Of a stretch of DNA of 64,000 bases, positions 37,844 to 50,750 are shown in pieces. Below the pieces are notes generated by a model. The model made no database searches and had not been told where the DNA came from. It was given only the letters and a program-made list of their open reading frames with translations. Every line of letters starts with the position of its first letter. Positions within the stretch are counted from its first letter, which is position 1. This DNA comes from Neoarius graeffei (lineage: Eukaryota; Chordata; Actinopteri; Siluriformes; Ariidae): NCBI RefSeq assembly GCF_027579695.1, contig NC_083577.1, positions 57,735,783 to 57,799,782 of the forward strand. The letters are read 5' to 3'. Both the position numbers and the translations under genes were made by a program.

Positions 37844-37950
37844 GTCCATCCATCCATCCATCCATCCATCCATCCATCTATTTTCTATCGCTTATCAGGA
37901 TCCGGGTCACCGGGGTAGCAGCCTAAGCAGAGCAGCCCAGACTTGTTGGA
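37844..37950. repeat. CCAT array with fish repeat fragment
   Basis: About eight CCAT units are followed by TCTATCGCTTATCAGGATCC and a GTAGCAGCCTAAGCAGAG segment, a fragment of a widespread fish interspersed repeat. Confidence 0.6.
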
Positions 37951-40127
37951 AGGTTCCCTTCAAAATTGTATTTATGAGTCTTTAAGTTTTTTATTTTGAT
38001 AATATGAATTGCTTTGATGATTATTGTTTCATGATTATTTATAATAGATGGAATAGCTTGACAGAAAGACTATACCAAAATGGCATTAACACCATTTTAA
38101 AAAACCTTTTTATTTTTATCATTCTAAGGATTTGTAAGTTATTTTAATGAAGCAATTCCCAGTGGTTGCTGATATTTAAATAAAACATTCTGCAAGGGTC
38201 CATTGCCCTCAGCAGTAGCTGCTACCACAATGTGCAGCCACACAAAAAGAAGTGCAAGACAGAAAGAAGAAGGAATTTTTGATAAGCCTAGAACACAGAG
38301 GAAGGCACGAGGCAGAATGCCAGCTATGTGGAGCATTCACAACAATGTGTAGTGTCACTGGCAGGCCCACACAAAAGCACCGTTCTCTCAGCTGTCAAAG
38401 ACGCTATTGTGGCATCAGGCGAACAGAACCAACCCGCCACAGCCCATTATCACTCGTACATTCCACTCATGCTGCCCCCTGACGCAAAAGGCAGCACGCT
38501 TTCCTCCATTCAAGCTCTGTCCCTCTTACACTCCCCTCTTTCTGCTGCCTGTTCGGTGCTCCTACCCCCAGCTGGTGCAGAAAAGCTAGGCAGAAGATGC
38601 CAGAAAGAGTCTGGTATGTCACATGCAGTGATTGGCCCTCAGCACCTGATGAGGACACTGAGCTCTTACAGTGATGCGACACTTGATGTGTCCTGAAGGA
38701 ATGACACCTCCTGGGGCTTGGTGTCAGTCAAGCGTGGGAAGCACCAGTCGACATGAGAACACCACCGAAAAAGCCGCACCACAGCAAAGATTGTAATCTC
38801 TTTGAGGGAAAAGTGGGATAACAAGGGCTTTATCTCACTTATCCTGCTTCTTCCACAAAGTAGCGCTGTGTAGCCCCAGCTGAGAGCAGCTCCTTAACAG
38901 GATAAGATGGTTCTGGGACCTGAAGGGAAGTGATACAAATTGGCAGCTAATTCCATTGTCCTGCCACTGCCTGACCATTGTCCTGCCATCCATTTATAGT
39001 CTTCGACAGCAGCAGGCTTGTTCTGTCTGAGACTCAGCAGGCTTGCTTGTTTAGGACTTGGCTTGCCTGCGGTTAGGCTCATACGGGCTGGCCTAGACCT
39101 GCTGGGCATGGGCAGGGTCTAGATCAGCTCTCCCACTGGGTATAGCTCAAGCTCAGCGAAAGGAGCCTTGGCCCTGCTCCTTTACACACTTGCTGCACCT
39201 ACCCAACTTCCTCTGGACTGATTGACAGGTGTTTCAGGGGGCTGCCATCAGAGAGACATTTTACATATGTGAAGTGCCTCCCCTCGTCATGTCTTCCCTC
39301 CTCTGCTAATCAGTGTGATGCAAGTGGCAAATAACTATGCCTCCCAGCAACGTTTAACTGAGGCTATCTAATTTTCATAGCACTTTATTTGCTAAAATGT
39401 AATAAAGCTAGAGTTTGATGAAAATACCAATTGGTCTGTGTCTCTACCTCACTTGGATTACAGATTACTTAGTATAGATGGAGAATATAAAATATATGTA
39501 AAAAAAGTATGACATGTGATTCATTAGTTTACTCAGTGTTTGACGCGGTGCAGGTGGCAGCCCAGGATTGTGTGACTATAGTGGTCCAGACACTATGTTA
39601 CTTACCTAACGCCTAACAGCTGATCGTGGATCAGTACACCAGGGATGGCCTCACATACCTTGTTCAGTTAGAGACAATTGGGCAGGTAGGGGTTAAATCT
39701 CTAGCATGGCTTGAATTCCTAACTGTATAAACCAAAGTACTATTACTGGTCTACTGATATTACATTATTAATTAGTGACTCATCTGGTGGATGGGGTTTG
39801 ATCTGTCCTGTGTTATTAGACTAAAATATGTTGCTGCATATGTGTCTGGCATGATAGTTGGGGTGAATACGTTAAATATCATAATGTACAGTATATTATG
39901 TGTATACTTCCCTTCCATTTTTCTATCAGGAATCTGTCTGTATGTATGTATGTATGTATTTATTTATTTATTTATTAATGCAGTAAAAAAGGTCTAAACA
40001 TTAAAGGTGAAAAGGAAAGCACTGAATTATTTAGGGCAGGTCTAACCGATCCATGTAACTGGGAACGTGACAAGATTTTGACAGATTGCTTCCTGTATGA
40101 AGGTTTGGGTCTGTTCTAACTCAATTA
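37951..40127. other. Unique sequence, no supported gene
   Basis: The open frame at 38328-38696 (122 residues, low similarity to anything known to me) lacks splice or domain support. A GTAT/TTTA tetranucleotide stretch lies at about 39941-39976. Confidence 0.4.
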
Positions 40128-41084
40128 GGCTACATCCACACAACGGCAACGAGATTTTTTTTTTAAAATATCGCGTCCACATGGGCAACGGATCAGTAAA
40201 ATATCAGGTTCATATGGCAACGCAACGCTTGCTGAAAACGATGCAATACACATGCCACACCTCTACGTGCGCTGTAAGACGGTCCCATCGGAGACACCAG
40301 AACAATAGAAGAAGTAGACGCATGCGCATAAACCCCTTCTTCTGTAGCATCAGCCACATAAAGTTTTGATTATTAGTCAGTAGCGTAAAATAGTATCTAT
40401 TGTCTAAGACACTTATTTATATTTCATATTAAAACGTCTATGTAAATTAATACATAGAAAGCCTGGCCAGGCGCTGAACGTTCTTCTGCCTTCACTTTAA
40501 GAGAAATTCAGGGCGAGCATGAGCCTAGGTTCTTCCCTGTCACTGTCACATGCGCACACCTTCTCACTCCCTGTCCTATGGCTATAGTCCCTTTAAATCA
40601 CCTGCTCATTTTTTGAATGGAGACGCGGAAAGAGGAATGAACGGGGGTAGATGGAGAGAGAGAAGAATGAACAGGGGTAGATGGAAGCCGGTACGCCAAC
40701 ATTCTGAGATCCTCCAGAATTCTTTAATGGTCCGGAATAAATTGAATGCTACACGTTGATGGATTACTTTGTTCTTCTACGCCCTTTTTGAGGAATGTAT
40801 TGTCGGACTTAAACCAACATCTGAAGAGGTGAGATCGCTCCTTTTTTTTCCCTATTTTTGCTGGCGGGATTTTCATGTGGTTGTGACGTCATCGTAAACA
40901 AATCTGTTCTACTCATCCAGACGACTTCGCAATGGCGCCGTTGCCAGATTTTTCCACTCTGGAACCTGTTCTCAAAAGATTTCGTTTTGGGGCACCCAAA
41001 ACGCTGGTGCCGTGTGGACGCCAGGCCGAAACGATAAACAATTTTATCAGATTCACCTGAATCCGTTGCCGTGTGGACAGGGCC
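40128..41084. mobile_element. Non-autonomous PIF/Harbinger-like element 2
   Basis: 957 bases flanked by TTA on both sides (40125-40127, 41085-41087). Ends begin GGCTACATCCACACAACGGC and, inverted, GGCCCTGTCCACACGGCAAC. No transposase is present inside; CpG content is raised. Confidence 0.8.
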
Positions 41085-41087
41085 TTA

Positions 41088-42737
41088 GTTGACAATGGCC
41101 ATATTTGAAGGGAGAGGACTTTCAGTAGTGCTATTGTGTTAGACCCTTTACTGTTTGTGTATTTAGGCTGATTCACCACAACAGGGGTCTATCGGAAAAC
41201 AGCAGGTCAATGGCAAGGAAAGAAACAGGCCTCAGAGAATTCAGCTAGTAGAGACATTCACAATCTGAGCATGCCTAAGAACACAGGACTGCAATCCTCA
41301 TAAGTGTCTTTCACTCTCTCTTAAGTCTGTGACAGCTGTAGGACAAACACAGACAGATTAAATCTCACAACTTTCCTTGTCATTACAGGCCCTAGGGTGT
41401 GCTCTTTGAAAGAGAAAACCTAATGTAATATAGAATGCACAAATGTTGTCTATGGAGCAGTTTATTTTTTTTCCCACCTGGACTGAGATAAACCTTCATT
41501 ATTTTTGGTTTATTGCTAACATGGTGCAATATGAGGAGTGTAAAATAGCCTAACAACTCTCACTGCTGTACGACAGCCTAACAACAGGTGCAGCAACTTG
41601 GAGGATAAAGCATTTAATAGATGCCTGAAGAGATTCTAAATCTCATTAGGACTAGTTATCTCTCAGGATTTCCCTTCAGGCTGTCATAATTCTGCAAGGC
41701 CTTTAACCTGGGCAGCATTAATTTACTTTACCTTATTGTTCACAGGGGGAATTCAGAGCAGTAATGAATGATCCATGTACATGCTTTGGCAGAGCTGTGC
41801 TTTGTTTGCTGTGTGTTCAGTTTGGCTGTGCTGAGGAGGTGTGAAGTTTAGGCATGAGAGAAGAAACTGAATCAGGTGTGCAACATTCTTCTGACTGTGG
41901 CATGCTTCAAATCTCCTCAGCCACAGCCCCATTGCAAATACCTGTCTAGTATGAACAGCTCTCAAGGATACACCCTCAGGTAGCACTCTATATTCCAACA
42001 GGATTTAAAATGTGTTGGTGCAAAATATTGACTTGGATAAAATATGTCAGTGGGCTATTGAGTGCAGAAATAACATTTAGTTCCTACAGAGCCAACCCTA
42101 TAGCCCATCAAAAGCGAGGGCGCAGTCTCAGTTTTTCTTCCTCCTTGGCCACTGGACTAATTGGCGGTTTTAGGTGGACTTCAAATACAGCTACAGCTGT
42201 TGACTTTGCTGTGGTGAAAAACAAACGGCCGTGTAGTCGAGGGCCCGACTCATGCAGAACACACTAATTTCATTGTGAGCTCAGGAAGCCTGTGGCAGAG
42301 CTGGGATTGAAATGTGCAACATGCCAAACAGATGTATGGTCTCGCACCAAGGCCCACACGGATCGTTGCCAAGCTCCTGAGCCACAGAAACAGGTGGAGG
42401 GTGCCCACTAATCTCTTATTAAAATGGTGAAGTATTCTAGCTATGCCTACACTGGGCTGTGTTATTCTAGCCTTTGGTTTAGCATTGCCTCTCATTACCT
42501 TGCACTCCTACAACAATCACTCTATTAAGCACTTTTCCTTTTTGGGGAAAAAAAGACCAAACAAATATCAAATTAGTGCCTCATTCATGATGAACTGGCA
42601 CTTTGAAATAACTGTGCAAAAAAATATTTTTTAAATAAAATGTGAAAATTGGTGCAAAGTCATACAGACAAACAAATAATATTTTGTAGTGAGGATAATA
42701 CATTTCATAGATAATGTATTATATAATCTATTATATG
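41088..42737. other. Unique sequence, no supported gene
   Basis: I find no recognisable gene, RNA or repeat in this stretch. Confidence 0.4.
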
Positions 42738-43193
42738 CAGTACCAGTCAAAAGTTTGGATGCACCTTCTAATTCAATTGGTTTTCTTTATTTTTATTAAT
42801 TAAAAGACACTTCATGTCTTAAAGTAATGATGGACTGTCATTTCTCTTTACTTAGTTGAGCAGTTCGTGGCATAATATGGATTACTACAGTTGTAGAAAA
42901 GGGTTATTTACTGTATTTTTATTTATTATTTAATATTTACACTTTGATGATTTCAAATGCATTAAGAAGGCAAGAAATTGCACTAATTAACTTTTGACGA
43001 GGCACACCTGTTAATTTAAAAGTATTCCAGGTGACTACCTCATGAAGCTGGTTAAGATAATGTCAATAGTGTGTAAAGTGTCAAGGTAAGCAGTGGCTAC
43101 TTTGAAGAATCTAAATTATGAAACACATATTTTTACACAACATTTGTTGTTTATCACATAATTCCATATATATTCCACATGCTACTTCATGGG

Positions 43194-43559
43194 GCGGCAC
43201 GGTGGTGTCGTGGTTAGTACTGTTGCTTCACAGCAAGAAGGTTCTGGGTTCGAGCCCAGCGGCTGACGAGGGCCTTTCTGTGTGGAGTTTGCATGTTCTC
43301 TCCGTGTCTGCGTGGGTTTCCTCTGGGTGCTCCGGTTTCCCCCACAGTCCAAAGACATGCAGGTTAGGTTAATTGGTGACTCTAAATTGACCGTAGGTGT
43401 GAATGTGAGTGTGAATGGTTGTCTATGTGTCAGCCCTGTGATGACCTGGCGACTTGTCCAGGGTGTACCCCGCCTTTCGCCCGTAGTCAGCTGGGATAGG
43501 CTCCAGCTTGCCTGCGACCCTGTAGAAGGATAAAGCGGCTAGAGATAATGAGATGAGAT
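43194..43559 (+). repeat. tRNA-like SINE (10), first of a tandem pair
   Basis: Head GGCGGCACGGTGGTGTCGTGG, tail GATAATGAGATGAGATG. A 20-bp duplication TTCCACATGCTACTTCATGG lies on both sides (about 43174-43193 and 43561-43580). Confidence 0.93.
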
Positions 43560-43580
43560 GTTCCACATGCTACTTCATGG

Positions 43581-43943
43581 GGTGGCACGGTGGTGTCGTG
43601 GTTAGTACTGTTGCTTCACAGCAAGAAGGTTCTGGGTTCGAGCCCAGCGGCTGACGAGGGCCTTTCTGTGTGGAGTTTGCATGTTCTCCCCGTGTCTGCG
43701 TGGGTTTCCTCTGGGTGCTCCGGTTTCCCCCACAGTCCAAAAACATGCAGGTTAGGTTAATTGGTGACTCTAAATTGACTGTAGGTATGAATGGTTGTCT
43801 GTGTCTTTGTGCCAGCCCTGTGATGACCTGGTGACTTATCCAGGGTGTACCCTGCCTCTCACCCATAGTCAGCTGGGAATGGCTCCAGCTTGCCTGTGAC
43901 CCTGTAGAACAGGATAAGCGGCAACAGATAATGGATGATGGAT
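43581..43943 (+). repeat. tRNA-like SINE (11), second of a tandem pair
   Basis: Starts GGTGGCACGGTGGTGTCGTGG directly after the duplication that ends the first SINE, and ends ATAATGGATGATGG, the older tail type. Both SINEs share the unusual GTCGTGG in the A-box region, so one may derive from the other. Confidence 0.9.
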
Positions 43944-44053
43944 GTTACTTCATAGTTTTGATGTCTTCAGTATTGTTCTACAATGTAGAAAATAGTCAAA
44001 ATACAGAAAAACCTATGAATGAGTAGGTGTGTCCAAAGTTTTGACTGGCACTG

Positions 44054-47000
44054 TATAATAGAATATGTAATAGATAATGCATTTCATAAGATAGGAAATA
44101 ATTCTGCTTTTGTCATAAATTGTACAATATGCAGTACACCATGGGGTACTGAAAGGAGTAAGTGGCATGAGATATATACTAAAATGAGAACATGGGCTGG
44201 TCAGTGCTACTGGTCTGTGTGAGAGGAATGTCTGCTTGCTCCCACCTGCTCCTTCTGTAGTCCATCCATTAACAGGCCAGACTTTGTTTAGACATGACTA
44301 GTGAAAGTTGAAGCACAGGCCTTCTAATGAATCTCTTCCTCTCATCAGATGATCACGGGGCCCAGCGATTAGCACCACTAATGAAAATATTTGGCATGTT
44401 CAGACTATATCCAGATCACTCTCTTATATTCAGATCTGTAAATCAAAAGCTGAAGACATTATGGGAGTATGCATAGAGAATGCAAAAAAAAAGTATTTTA
44501 TCTTTTCTTAATTATATTTGACATGTGAGTTATATCCAAAATAAATGAGAGATAAGGGTCAGAACAAATAAATGGGAGTTTTGCTTGAAGTGAGTATTGT
44601 TGTTTGTAATGGTTGATTTTAATGAATTGAATTTCCTTTCAGTAATGAAAAACATTGTGTCAGTTGGTGGATTCATTCCACACAAAATGCTTAGGGCAAT
44701 GGCATGGGCATTAATTTCAGTTTATTGGTAAGAAAATTAGTATCATAATACAAAATGCTTAGTAAATTAATTTTCGAAATGTTTGTGCCCTTAGTAGAAC
44801 ATAACATCTTTTTTGCTTTTTACCAGGTAGATGTGATTCAGGAAGAGTTACAGTTTTTAAATATGTGTTCTTGATAGACGATGTTTTCATATTTCTGTGC
44901 CAATGAAGAGTGCTAGACACAAGGTGCATCTTTCAGGAAAAGAAGGTACATAAATATGATAATGGAAAGAGAACTAGTGCAGGAAAAACTCCAATGTTGT
45001 ATAATTACTAATATAAGTAAAACTGAATGAAATAGTAGAAACATTACAAATTTCAGTACACAATTATAAAAAAGACACCGCCACATCCTCCAGATTGTAT
45101 GGAATATTTTTAACAATATTATCTTACATGCCCATTTGTGTCCGTCTGTTTGCAAATATTGACTGCACTGAGGCTATCCTCAATTGTACAATAATAAATA
45201 TTTGATAATATCATTAGACTTTTATTGCTTAACATAAAACAGGAGAAGCTAAAGTGTCAGTAAATGCGAGGAATGCACTTTCATTACTCAGTGGGTGGGC
45301 AAGTGCTCTGCAGGTGGAGGGAGCAGACGTGCTGATGGGATATTCCTAACTCTTAAGATTAGAAACACTTATCAATGTTGACCTAAACATGTATTTTAAG
45401 TCGTTTCACTTTGATTAATTTGTCATCTTTTACACTAGCTGCCTGCTCTTACCATTACTGTAATAGTGCTATGCAATTGTTTTTTTTTAATGCAATAGCC
45501 AAATAAACAAAATGTGTATAGTCTAATACCAAGATATATTTTGTACCTGGCTAAATATATCTTAATCAAATGATGTTGTAAGTGACTGTAAAATCATTGA
45601 ATCACTGCTGAGATTTCTGCCATGAAATCCAAACTGGAGAAAAGTAGAAAGGCATATGAATACTGTGTTAGTACTGAAGCCATGTGACAGCTCCAATCAA
45701 ATGACGTGCTCAGTTTAACACAACTTACAAGGGTATATTGACTGAAGAAAATGGGCAATGCCTTTAATATCCAGACAGAACCAGAGTGCAGTGTTTCATT
45801 CTCTCGTGCCTTGAATGAGGAAAAAAAAATTAGTCCTCCAGATTAGAAGAGTAATTGGCCTGTGAATGTTAGGAAGCAGATCAAGCTATAGGCTGAGTCT
45901 GACTTTATGACTGCCATATGGTCTTTTACATTCCTGAAAATAGAGGTGTGCCAAAGGGGTGTAATGAAATAGGGGTGGCAGTGTTTGTGCTGTTTCACAT
46001 CCAGACAGCTGGTGTTGTGTTGGTGATTGTTACACTAATCATCTGCTCAATTACGCAGGAATGGTGCTGAGAGATGAGGGAAGGCTCCACTCTGCCCTCC
46101 CAGCACTCCATCTCACCCCTTAGGAAAGAAAAGATAAATGACTTTCTCCAGGTTTTAGTCTCATTCTATTCAACTTAAATAACGCTCACCCGTGTACAGT
46201 GATATATACGTATAATGTTCTTTTATTGAGCTGATGATTTTATTTTCATACGGAGATTTTTTTTTCCAGGAGATGTCTGGTGTACTGACACTTAATACCC
46301 TGCAGCACATATGCTCAGTGGTGGAGATTTATATTTGTATATATCCAACAGTGAACCAAATTATTAAAAAAAAAACCATTACATGTAATAAATATTTAGG
46401 TGATGCTGTTGTAGGAGGTAAAAGTGTAAAACAGTGCATTGGTTTCACATGGATGTCTGAATAATTGTTTTCCCTTCTTGGTTATGATCATCGAGAGCTC
46501 CTTATATTGAGAGTATCCATCGTGTGGTGATTAACACTTTTTTATAATACCGTGCAGTTTTTATTTTGTTTTTTTTTCCATGTGACTTATACAAAGAATT
46601 TAAGCATTAGATTCCTATTTTTCTGTATGTGACATTCTTAATATTTCATAAATGAGATGTCAAAACCTTGTAATTCTAAGATTGTCACTTCTGTGATTGC
46701 ATTAGTTAATTTCTGCCACAAATGTCACTTTTGACTGAAAACCTCAAAAATTCAAGATTTGAAATCCTAACAAAATCTTATGTACCTATTATTTCTTTTA
46801 CAATGTGCTTTCCTATTGCTGTAGCATCCCACCTCTCATATTAAATTCATAAATATACAACAAAAGAAATTAAATAAATTTATCAACAAAACTGGCAAAA
46901 ACGTATCTTTTAAAAATTATTTTCTGCTTATGGTTGTTGTTTTTTTCCCCACAGGAAGTAACAGAGCTATTTTAGGCAATATCCTGCCATGGCACTGTCA

Positions 47001-47820
47001 ACTGTCTGGTTTGGAAGTGCCTGCGGTGTATCCAAAGGATAGCAGTAGGAGCCCTGAGTGAATTAGCATATAAGTGCATTACATGTTAATGCAGGGGCTA
47101 CAAGTTGAGTACTTTGATTTCTATGCTCCAAGCAGGAGTTGCATTTTTTCCAATGGCTGGTTTCCTGAGGGAGGGACTGTGCCTGGAGAGCTGGCTGGGG
47201 GAGAAAGCTAGGTTCCTTGTACACTTCTAAGAATACACTGGAGAAAGTGTAGCATTCTCCCCACTGCGCTGGTAGACTTGGAATCATCAGTGATAAACTC
47301 TGTTAATAAAAAGGATAAAGGTCTGGTTTTTGGCTCCCCATATGTGCTTTATTTATTTTATCATATTTATAATACATAGCTTTTATATTAGCTCTATACT
47401 TTTATATTATTCCATGTCTGTTGGTGCCTTTTCTATTTATCTGTGCAGATGTAACATAAGCAGTTTTGTTTGAACAATAACATTTTCTGGTTCTGACTCT
47501 AAAATATTTTGAGAATGCTGCTGTGGCCATCTAATATGTGCCCATTTTCCATGTTCATTACAGTCAAATCAAATACTTCTTAACAATTACAATAAAAAAT
47601 TATTCAAGTTAAAGCCTTGGACTTGGGTTCGGAAAATTATTATAGTCCAGTATTTTGACAGGCTGCGCCAGAGATAAATTAAAATAATAATTTCATCCTT
47701 GATTCAAGCCCTAAAATGAGTCTTGATTTAAATCATCCAACATGCAACAATATCATGCTCATGAACTAATTTAAATGTTCATTATAAATGTTCACCAACA
47801 CACTGGAATGCATAACAGTT
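44054..47820. other. AT-rich gene-free stretch, possible regulatory sequence
   Basis: No gene, SINE or Tc1 piece is recognised. Stretches around 44330-44460 and 45900-46110 are less AT-biased and lack repeat features, which would fit conserved non-coding sequence, but this is only a possibility. Confidence 0.35.
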
Positions 47821-48715
47821 GAAATTTGCAGAGAGAAACATAAAAATTTAATTGTTAGTTGTATATACGTATAGCGCTCCAGATTCTAGTATTGAGGTGT
47901 TCAATAACTGGATAGAGGAAATGTTTTCAAAAGTGAGTCACAAAACAGTCTTCATATGCGGAGACTTCAATATTGACCTGCTCAATCCAAATAAACACAT
48001 AATGACAGACAATTTTATCAACACAATGTACAGTATGGCCTTTTTCCTGAAAATTACTAGACCCAGCAGAATCACCTCACACGGAGCCACCCTCATAGAC
48101 AATATATTCACTAACAATTTTAATGACAATTTAGTAAGTGGACTATTGATAAATGATATCAGTGATCATTGACCAGTTTTCTCAGTTTATGAAACTGAAT
48201 TTGGGAATAATAAACCAGAAAACACAAAACTTTTCAGACGACTTAGATCAAAGGAATCAATTAACACTTTTAGAAATGACTTGCTGGTACAAAATTGGGA
48301 TGAAATATACCGACTAAAAGACATAAATAAAGCATATGAGGAATTCATGAGGATATTTATATCATTACATAATAAAAATTGCCCAGTTGTTCAATACAGT
48401 AAAAAATCAAACATACAGTATGTCCATGGATTATAAGGGGTTTACAAAATGCCTGTAAAAAGAAAAATACTTTGTATAAAGAGTTCATAAAGCAGGAAAC
48501 TAAAGAGGCAGAGGATAGATATAAAAAATATAAAAATAAATTAACTAATATTATAAGGGCTGCTAAGAAAGAATATTATAAGAAATTATTAAACAATAAC
48601 AGAAATAATATCAAAGTAATTTGGAGCACTTTGAACAGTATTATAAAAAATGGGTCAAGATATACAAATTATCCAAGGTACTTTCTTAATAATGACACAG
48701 ATGAATATAATATGG
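47821..48715 (+). pseudogene. LINE ORF2, endonuclease part
   Basis: VSHKTVFICGDFNIDLLNPN holds the Asp-Asn motif of APE-type endonucleases, and NDISDH just before a stop at 48171 is the SDH motif. The frame after the stop continues (PVFSVYETEFGNN) and KKYKNKLTNIIRAAKKEYYK marks the linker before the polymerase. It is interrupted at 48715 by the LTR element. Single stops and a frame change make it inactive. Confidence 0.82.
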
Positions 48716-49028
48716 TGTGGCAGTTCAGTATGCGTGGGTGAAGCACAGAGGACGGCAGGACAGAGATCAGGTTCAAAAATAGGCTTTATTGCCACACTTT
48801 TCAGTGAACAATCTGCACCAAACAGACACACACACACACACAACCGGCGTCTAGTTCGGGGATGATCTCCTCTGCTCTCGCTCTCCCTACCTAAATAGGG
48901 TGCAGTCACTGGGAAGACACACACAAACACAGGTTAATTGCAGTCAGGTGTAGTGATTCTGCCACTTACCTTCCCTGACTCCGCCCTCCTGTCACAGACC
49001 GGCGCTTGACCACGCCCCCGCTGCCACA
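48716..49028 (-). repeat. Gypsy 3' LTR
   Basis: 313 bases, TG...CA borders. On the minus strand it contains AATAAA (complement of 48785-48790) as polyadenylation signal and CTATTTAGG as a TATA-like element. Confidence 0.93.
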
Positions 49029-49045
49029 TACCCCCACTGCCCGAC

Positions 49046-49357
49046 TCAGGCCGGGCGGCTGTCCGGCCTGCAGCCGACCCCCCCCCCCCCCCCCCCCCCC
49101 CCTTGACGGGAGAGGAAGTCCGCCACGACCATCTGCGCCCCCGGCCTGTGGACCACCTTAAAATTGAAGGGTTGGAGTGCCAGATACCAACGGGTGATCC
49201 GCGCGTTGGCATCTTTCATGTGGTGGAGCCACTGGAGGGGTGCGTGGTCCGAACAGAGGGTGAAAGGGCACCCCAGCAGGTAGTAACGGAGGGCGAGGAC
49301 CGCCCACTTGATCACCAGACACTCTTTTTCTATGGTGCTGTAGCGCCCCTCATGCAC
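49046..49357 (-). pseudogene. Gypsy RNase H part
   Basis: EGRYSTIEKECLVIKWAVLA and FTLCSDHAPLQWL followed by VVHRPGAQMVVADFLSRQ are standard Gypsy RNase H sequence. It continues the frame of the reverse transcriptase but is separated from it by one stop codon (TAG at 49394-49396). The C-run at 49079-49102 appears as poly-Gly in this frame, after the end of the domain. Confidence 0.88.
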
Positions 49358-49393
49358 CGACAGCTTCCTACTGATGTACAGGACGGGGCGGTC

Positions 49394-50737
49394 CTACCCC
49401 TCCACCTCCTGGGACAAAACCGCCCCCAGCCCTCTGTCCGACGCATCGGTCTGCAACACAAAGGGGAGAGAAAAGTCAGGGGAGTGTAAAAGTGGCCCCC
49501 CACACAGTGCAGCCTTTACCTCAGAAAAAGCCCGCTGGCATTGCTCCGTCCACTGGACCGGATCTGGTGCCCCCTTTTTAGTGAGATCAGTCAGCGGGCT
49601 GGTGACATCCGAATAACTAGGTATAAACCTACGGTAATAGCCAGCCAGCCCCAGGAACTGTCTCACCCCCTTTTTGGTCTTGGGCCTCGGGCAGGCTGCA
49701 ATTGCTGCGGTCTTGTTAATTTGGGGACGCACCTGCCCGTTGCACAAGTGGAAGCCCAGATACCGTACTTCCACCTGCCCAATCGCACACTTCTTTGGGT
49801 TGGCTGTGAGACCCGCTCGCCTCAGCGACCTAAGGACAGCCCTCAGATGTTCAAGGTGCCTCAGCCAGTCATTGCTATAGACAATGATATCATCTAGATA
49901 AGCGGCCGCATAAGTGGCTTGGGGGCGGAGGACTCTGTCCATCAGCTGCTGAAACGTAGCGGGCGCCCCAAACAGCCCAAACGGAAGTGTGACGAATTGG
50001 TGTAAACCAAACAGTGTGGAAAAGGCCGTTTTTTCTCGGGATAGTGGAGTCAAGGGGATCTGCCAATATCCCTTCGTCAAATCCAGTGTCGAATAAAAGC
50101 GAGCAGTGCCGAGTCGATCGAGCAACTCATCAATACGAGGCATTGGGTACGCGTCAAATTTAGACATCGCGTTGACTTTTCTATAGTCCACACAGAACCG
50201 GACCGACCCGTCGGCCTTGGGTACCAAGACCACCGGGCTGCTCCAGTCACTGTGGGACTCCTCGACGATGCCCATTTTGAGCATGGCCTCGAGTTCTTCC
50301 CGAACCACCTTTTTTTTGTGCTCGGGTAGCCTGTAAGGGCGGCTATGCACTACCACCCCCGGGGGCGTCTCTATGTGGTGCTCTATGAGGTTAGTGCGAC
50401 CAGGCAGGGGCGAGAACACATCCGAAAACTCGGTCTGCAACTGGGCGACCTCTGCGAGTTGGGTTGGGGAGAGGTGGTCTCCACAGGGAACCGGAGGGAT
50501 ACCTGATGCCAATGCCCCTTTTTGAACCTCCGGCCCCAGCTCTGCCTTCTCCGGAACCACCGACACCAATGCCACGGGGACCTCCTCATTCCAGAGTTTA
50601 AGCAGGTTGAGGTGGTAAATCTGTAGTGCCCCACCCCTGTCCGTTCGCCTCACCTCATAGTCGATGTCCCCGACCCGCCGTGTGACCTCAAAGGGTCCTT
50701 GCCACTTGGCAAGCAATTTGGAGCTCGATGTGGGCAA
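49394..50737 (-). CDS. Gypsy reverse transcriptase
   Basis: About 447 residues. The first part is integrase C-terminal sequence (KWQGPFEVTRRVGDIDYEV, a chromo-like GPF/Y module). The polymerase follows: EELEAMLKMGIVEESHSDWS, RFCVDYRKVNAMSKFDAYPM, FYSTLDLTKGYWQIPL and the catalytic YLDDIIVYS. The connection and start of RNase H are seen in GYYRRFIPSYSDVTSPLTDL and LQTDASDRGLGAVLS. FGLFGAPATFQ has Phe where His is usual. The frame is open throughout, then ends in TAG before RNase H. Confidence 0.92.
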   Translation of the reverse strand: MPTSSSKLLAKWQGPFEVTRRVGDIDYEVRRTDRGGALQIYHLNLLKLWNEEVPVALVSVVPEKAELGPEVQKGALASGIPPVPCGDHLSPTQLAEVAQLQTEFSDVFSPLPGRTNLIEHHIETPPGVVVHSRPYRLPEHKKKVVREELEAMLKMGIVEESHSDWSSPVVLVPKADGSVRFCVDYRKVNAMSKFDAYPMPRIDELLDRLGTARFYSTLDLTKGYWQIPLTPLSREKTAFSTLFGLHQFVTLPFGLFGAPATFQQLMDRVLRPQATYAAAYLDDIIVYSNDWLRHLEHLRAVLRSLRRAGLTANPKKCAIGQVEVRYLGFHLCNGQVRPQINKTAAIAACPRPKTKKGVRQFLGLAGYYRRFIPSYSDVTSPLTDLTKKGAPDPVQWTEQCQRAFSEVKAALCGGPLLHSPDFSLPFVLQTDASDRGLGAVLSQEVEG

Positions 50738-50750
50738 TAGTACGAGGACC

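Larger units (their letters stand above)
42738..44053. mobile_element. Tc1-like MITE, family C, with two SINEs inside
   Basis: Ends read CAGTACCAGTCAAAAGTTTG and, inverted, CAGTGCCAGTCAAAACTTTG. After removing the SINEs and their duplications roughly 0.55 kb remains, without transposase, so this is an internally deleted copy. Confidence 0.8.

Noticed and set aside
38328-38696. 122-residue + strand frame
   Set aside because: No domain, splice or conservation evidence; alternative overlapping frames are equally open.
45900-46110. E-box and GGAATG motifs as a muscle enhancer of vgll2
   Set aside because: Such short motifs occur by chance; there is no clustering or conservation evidence available here.
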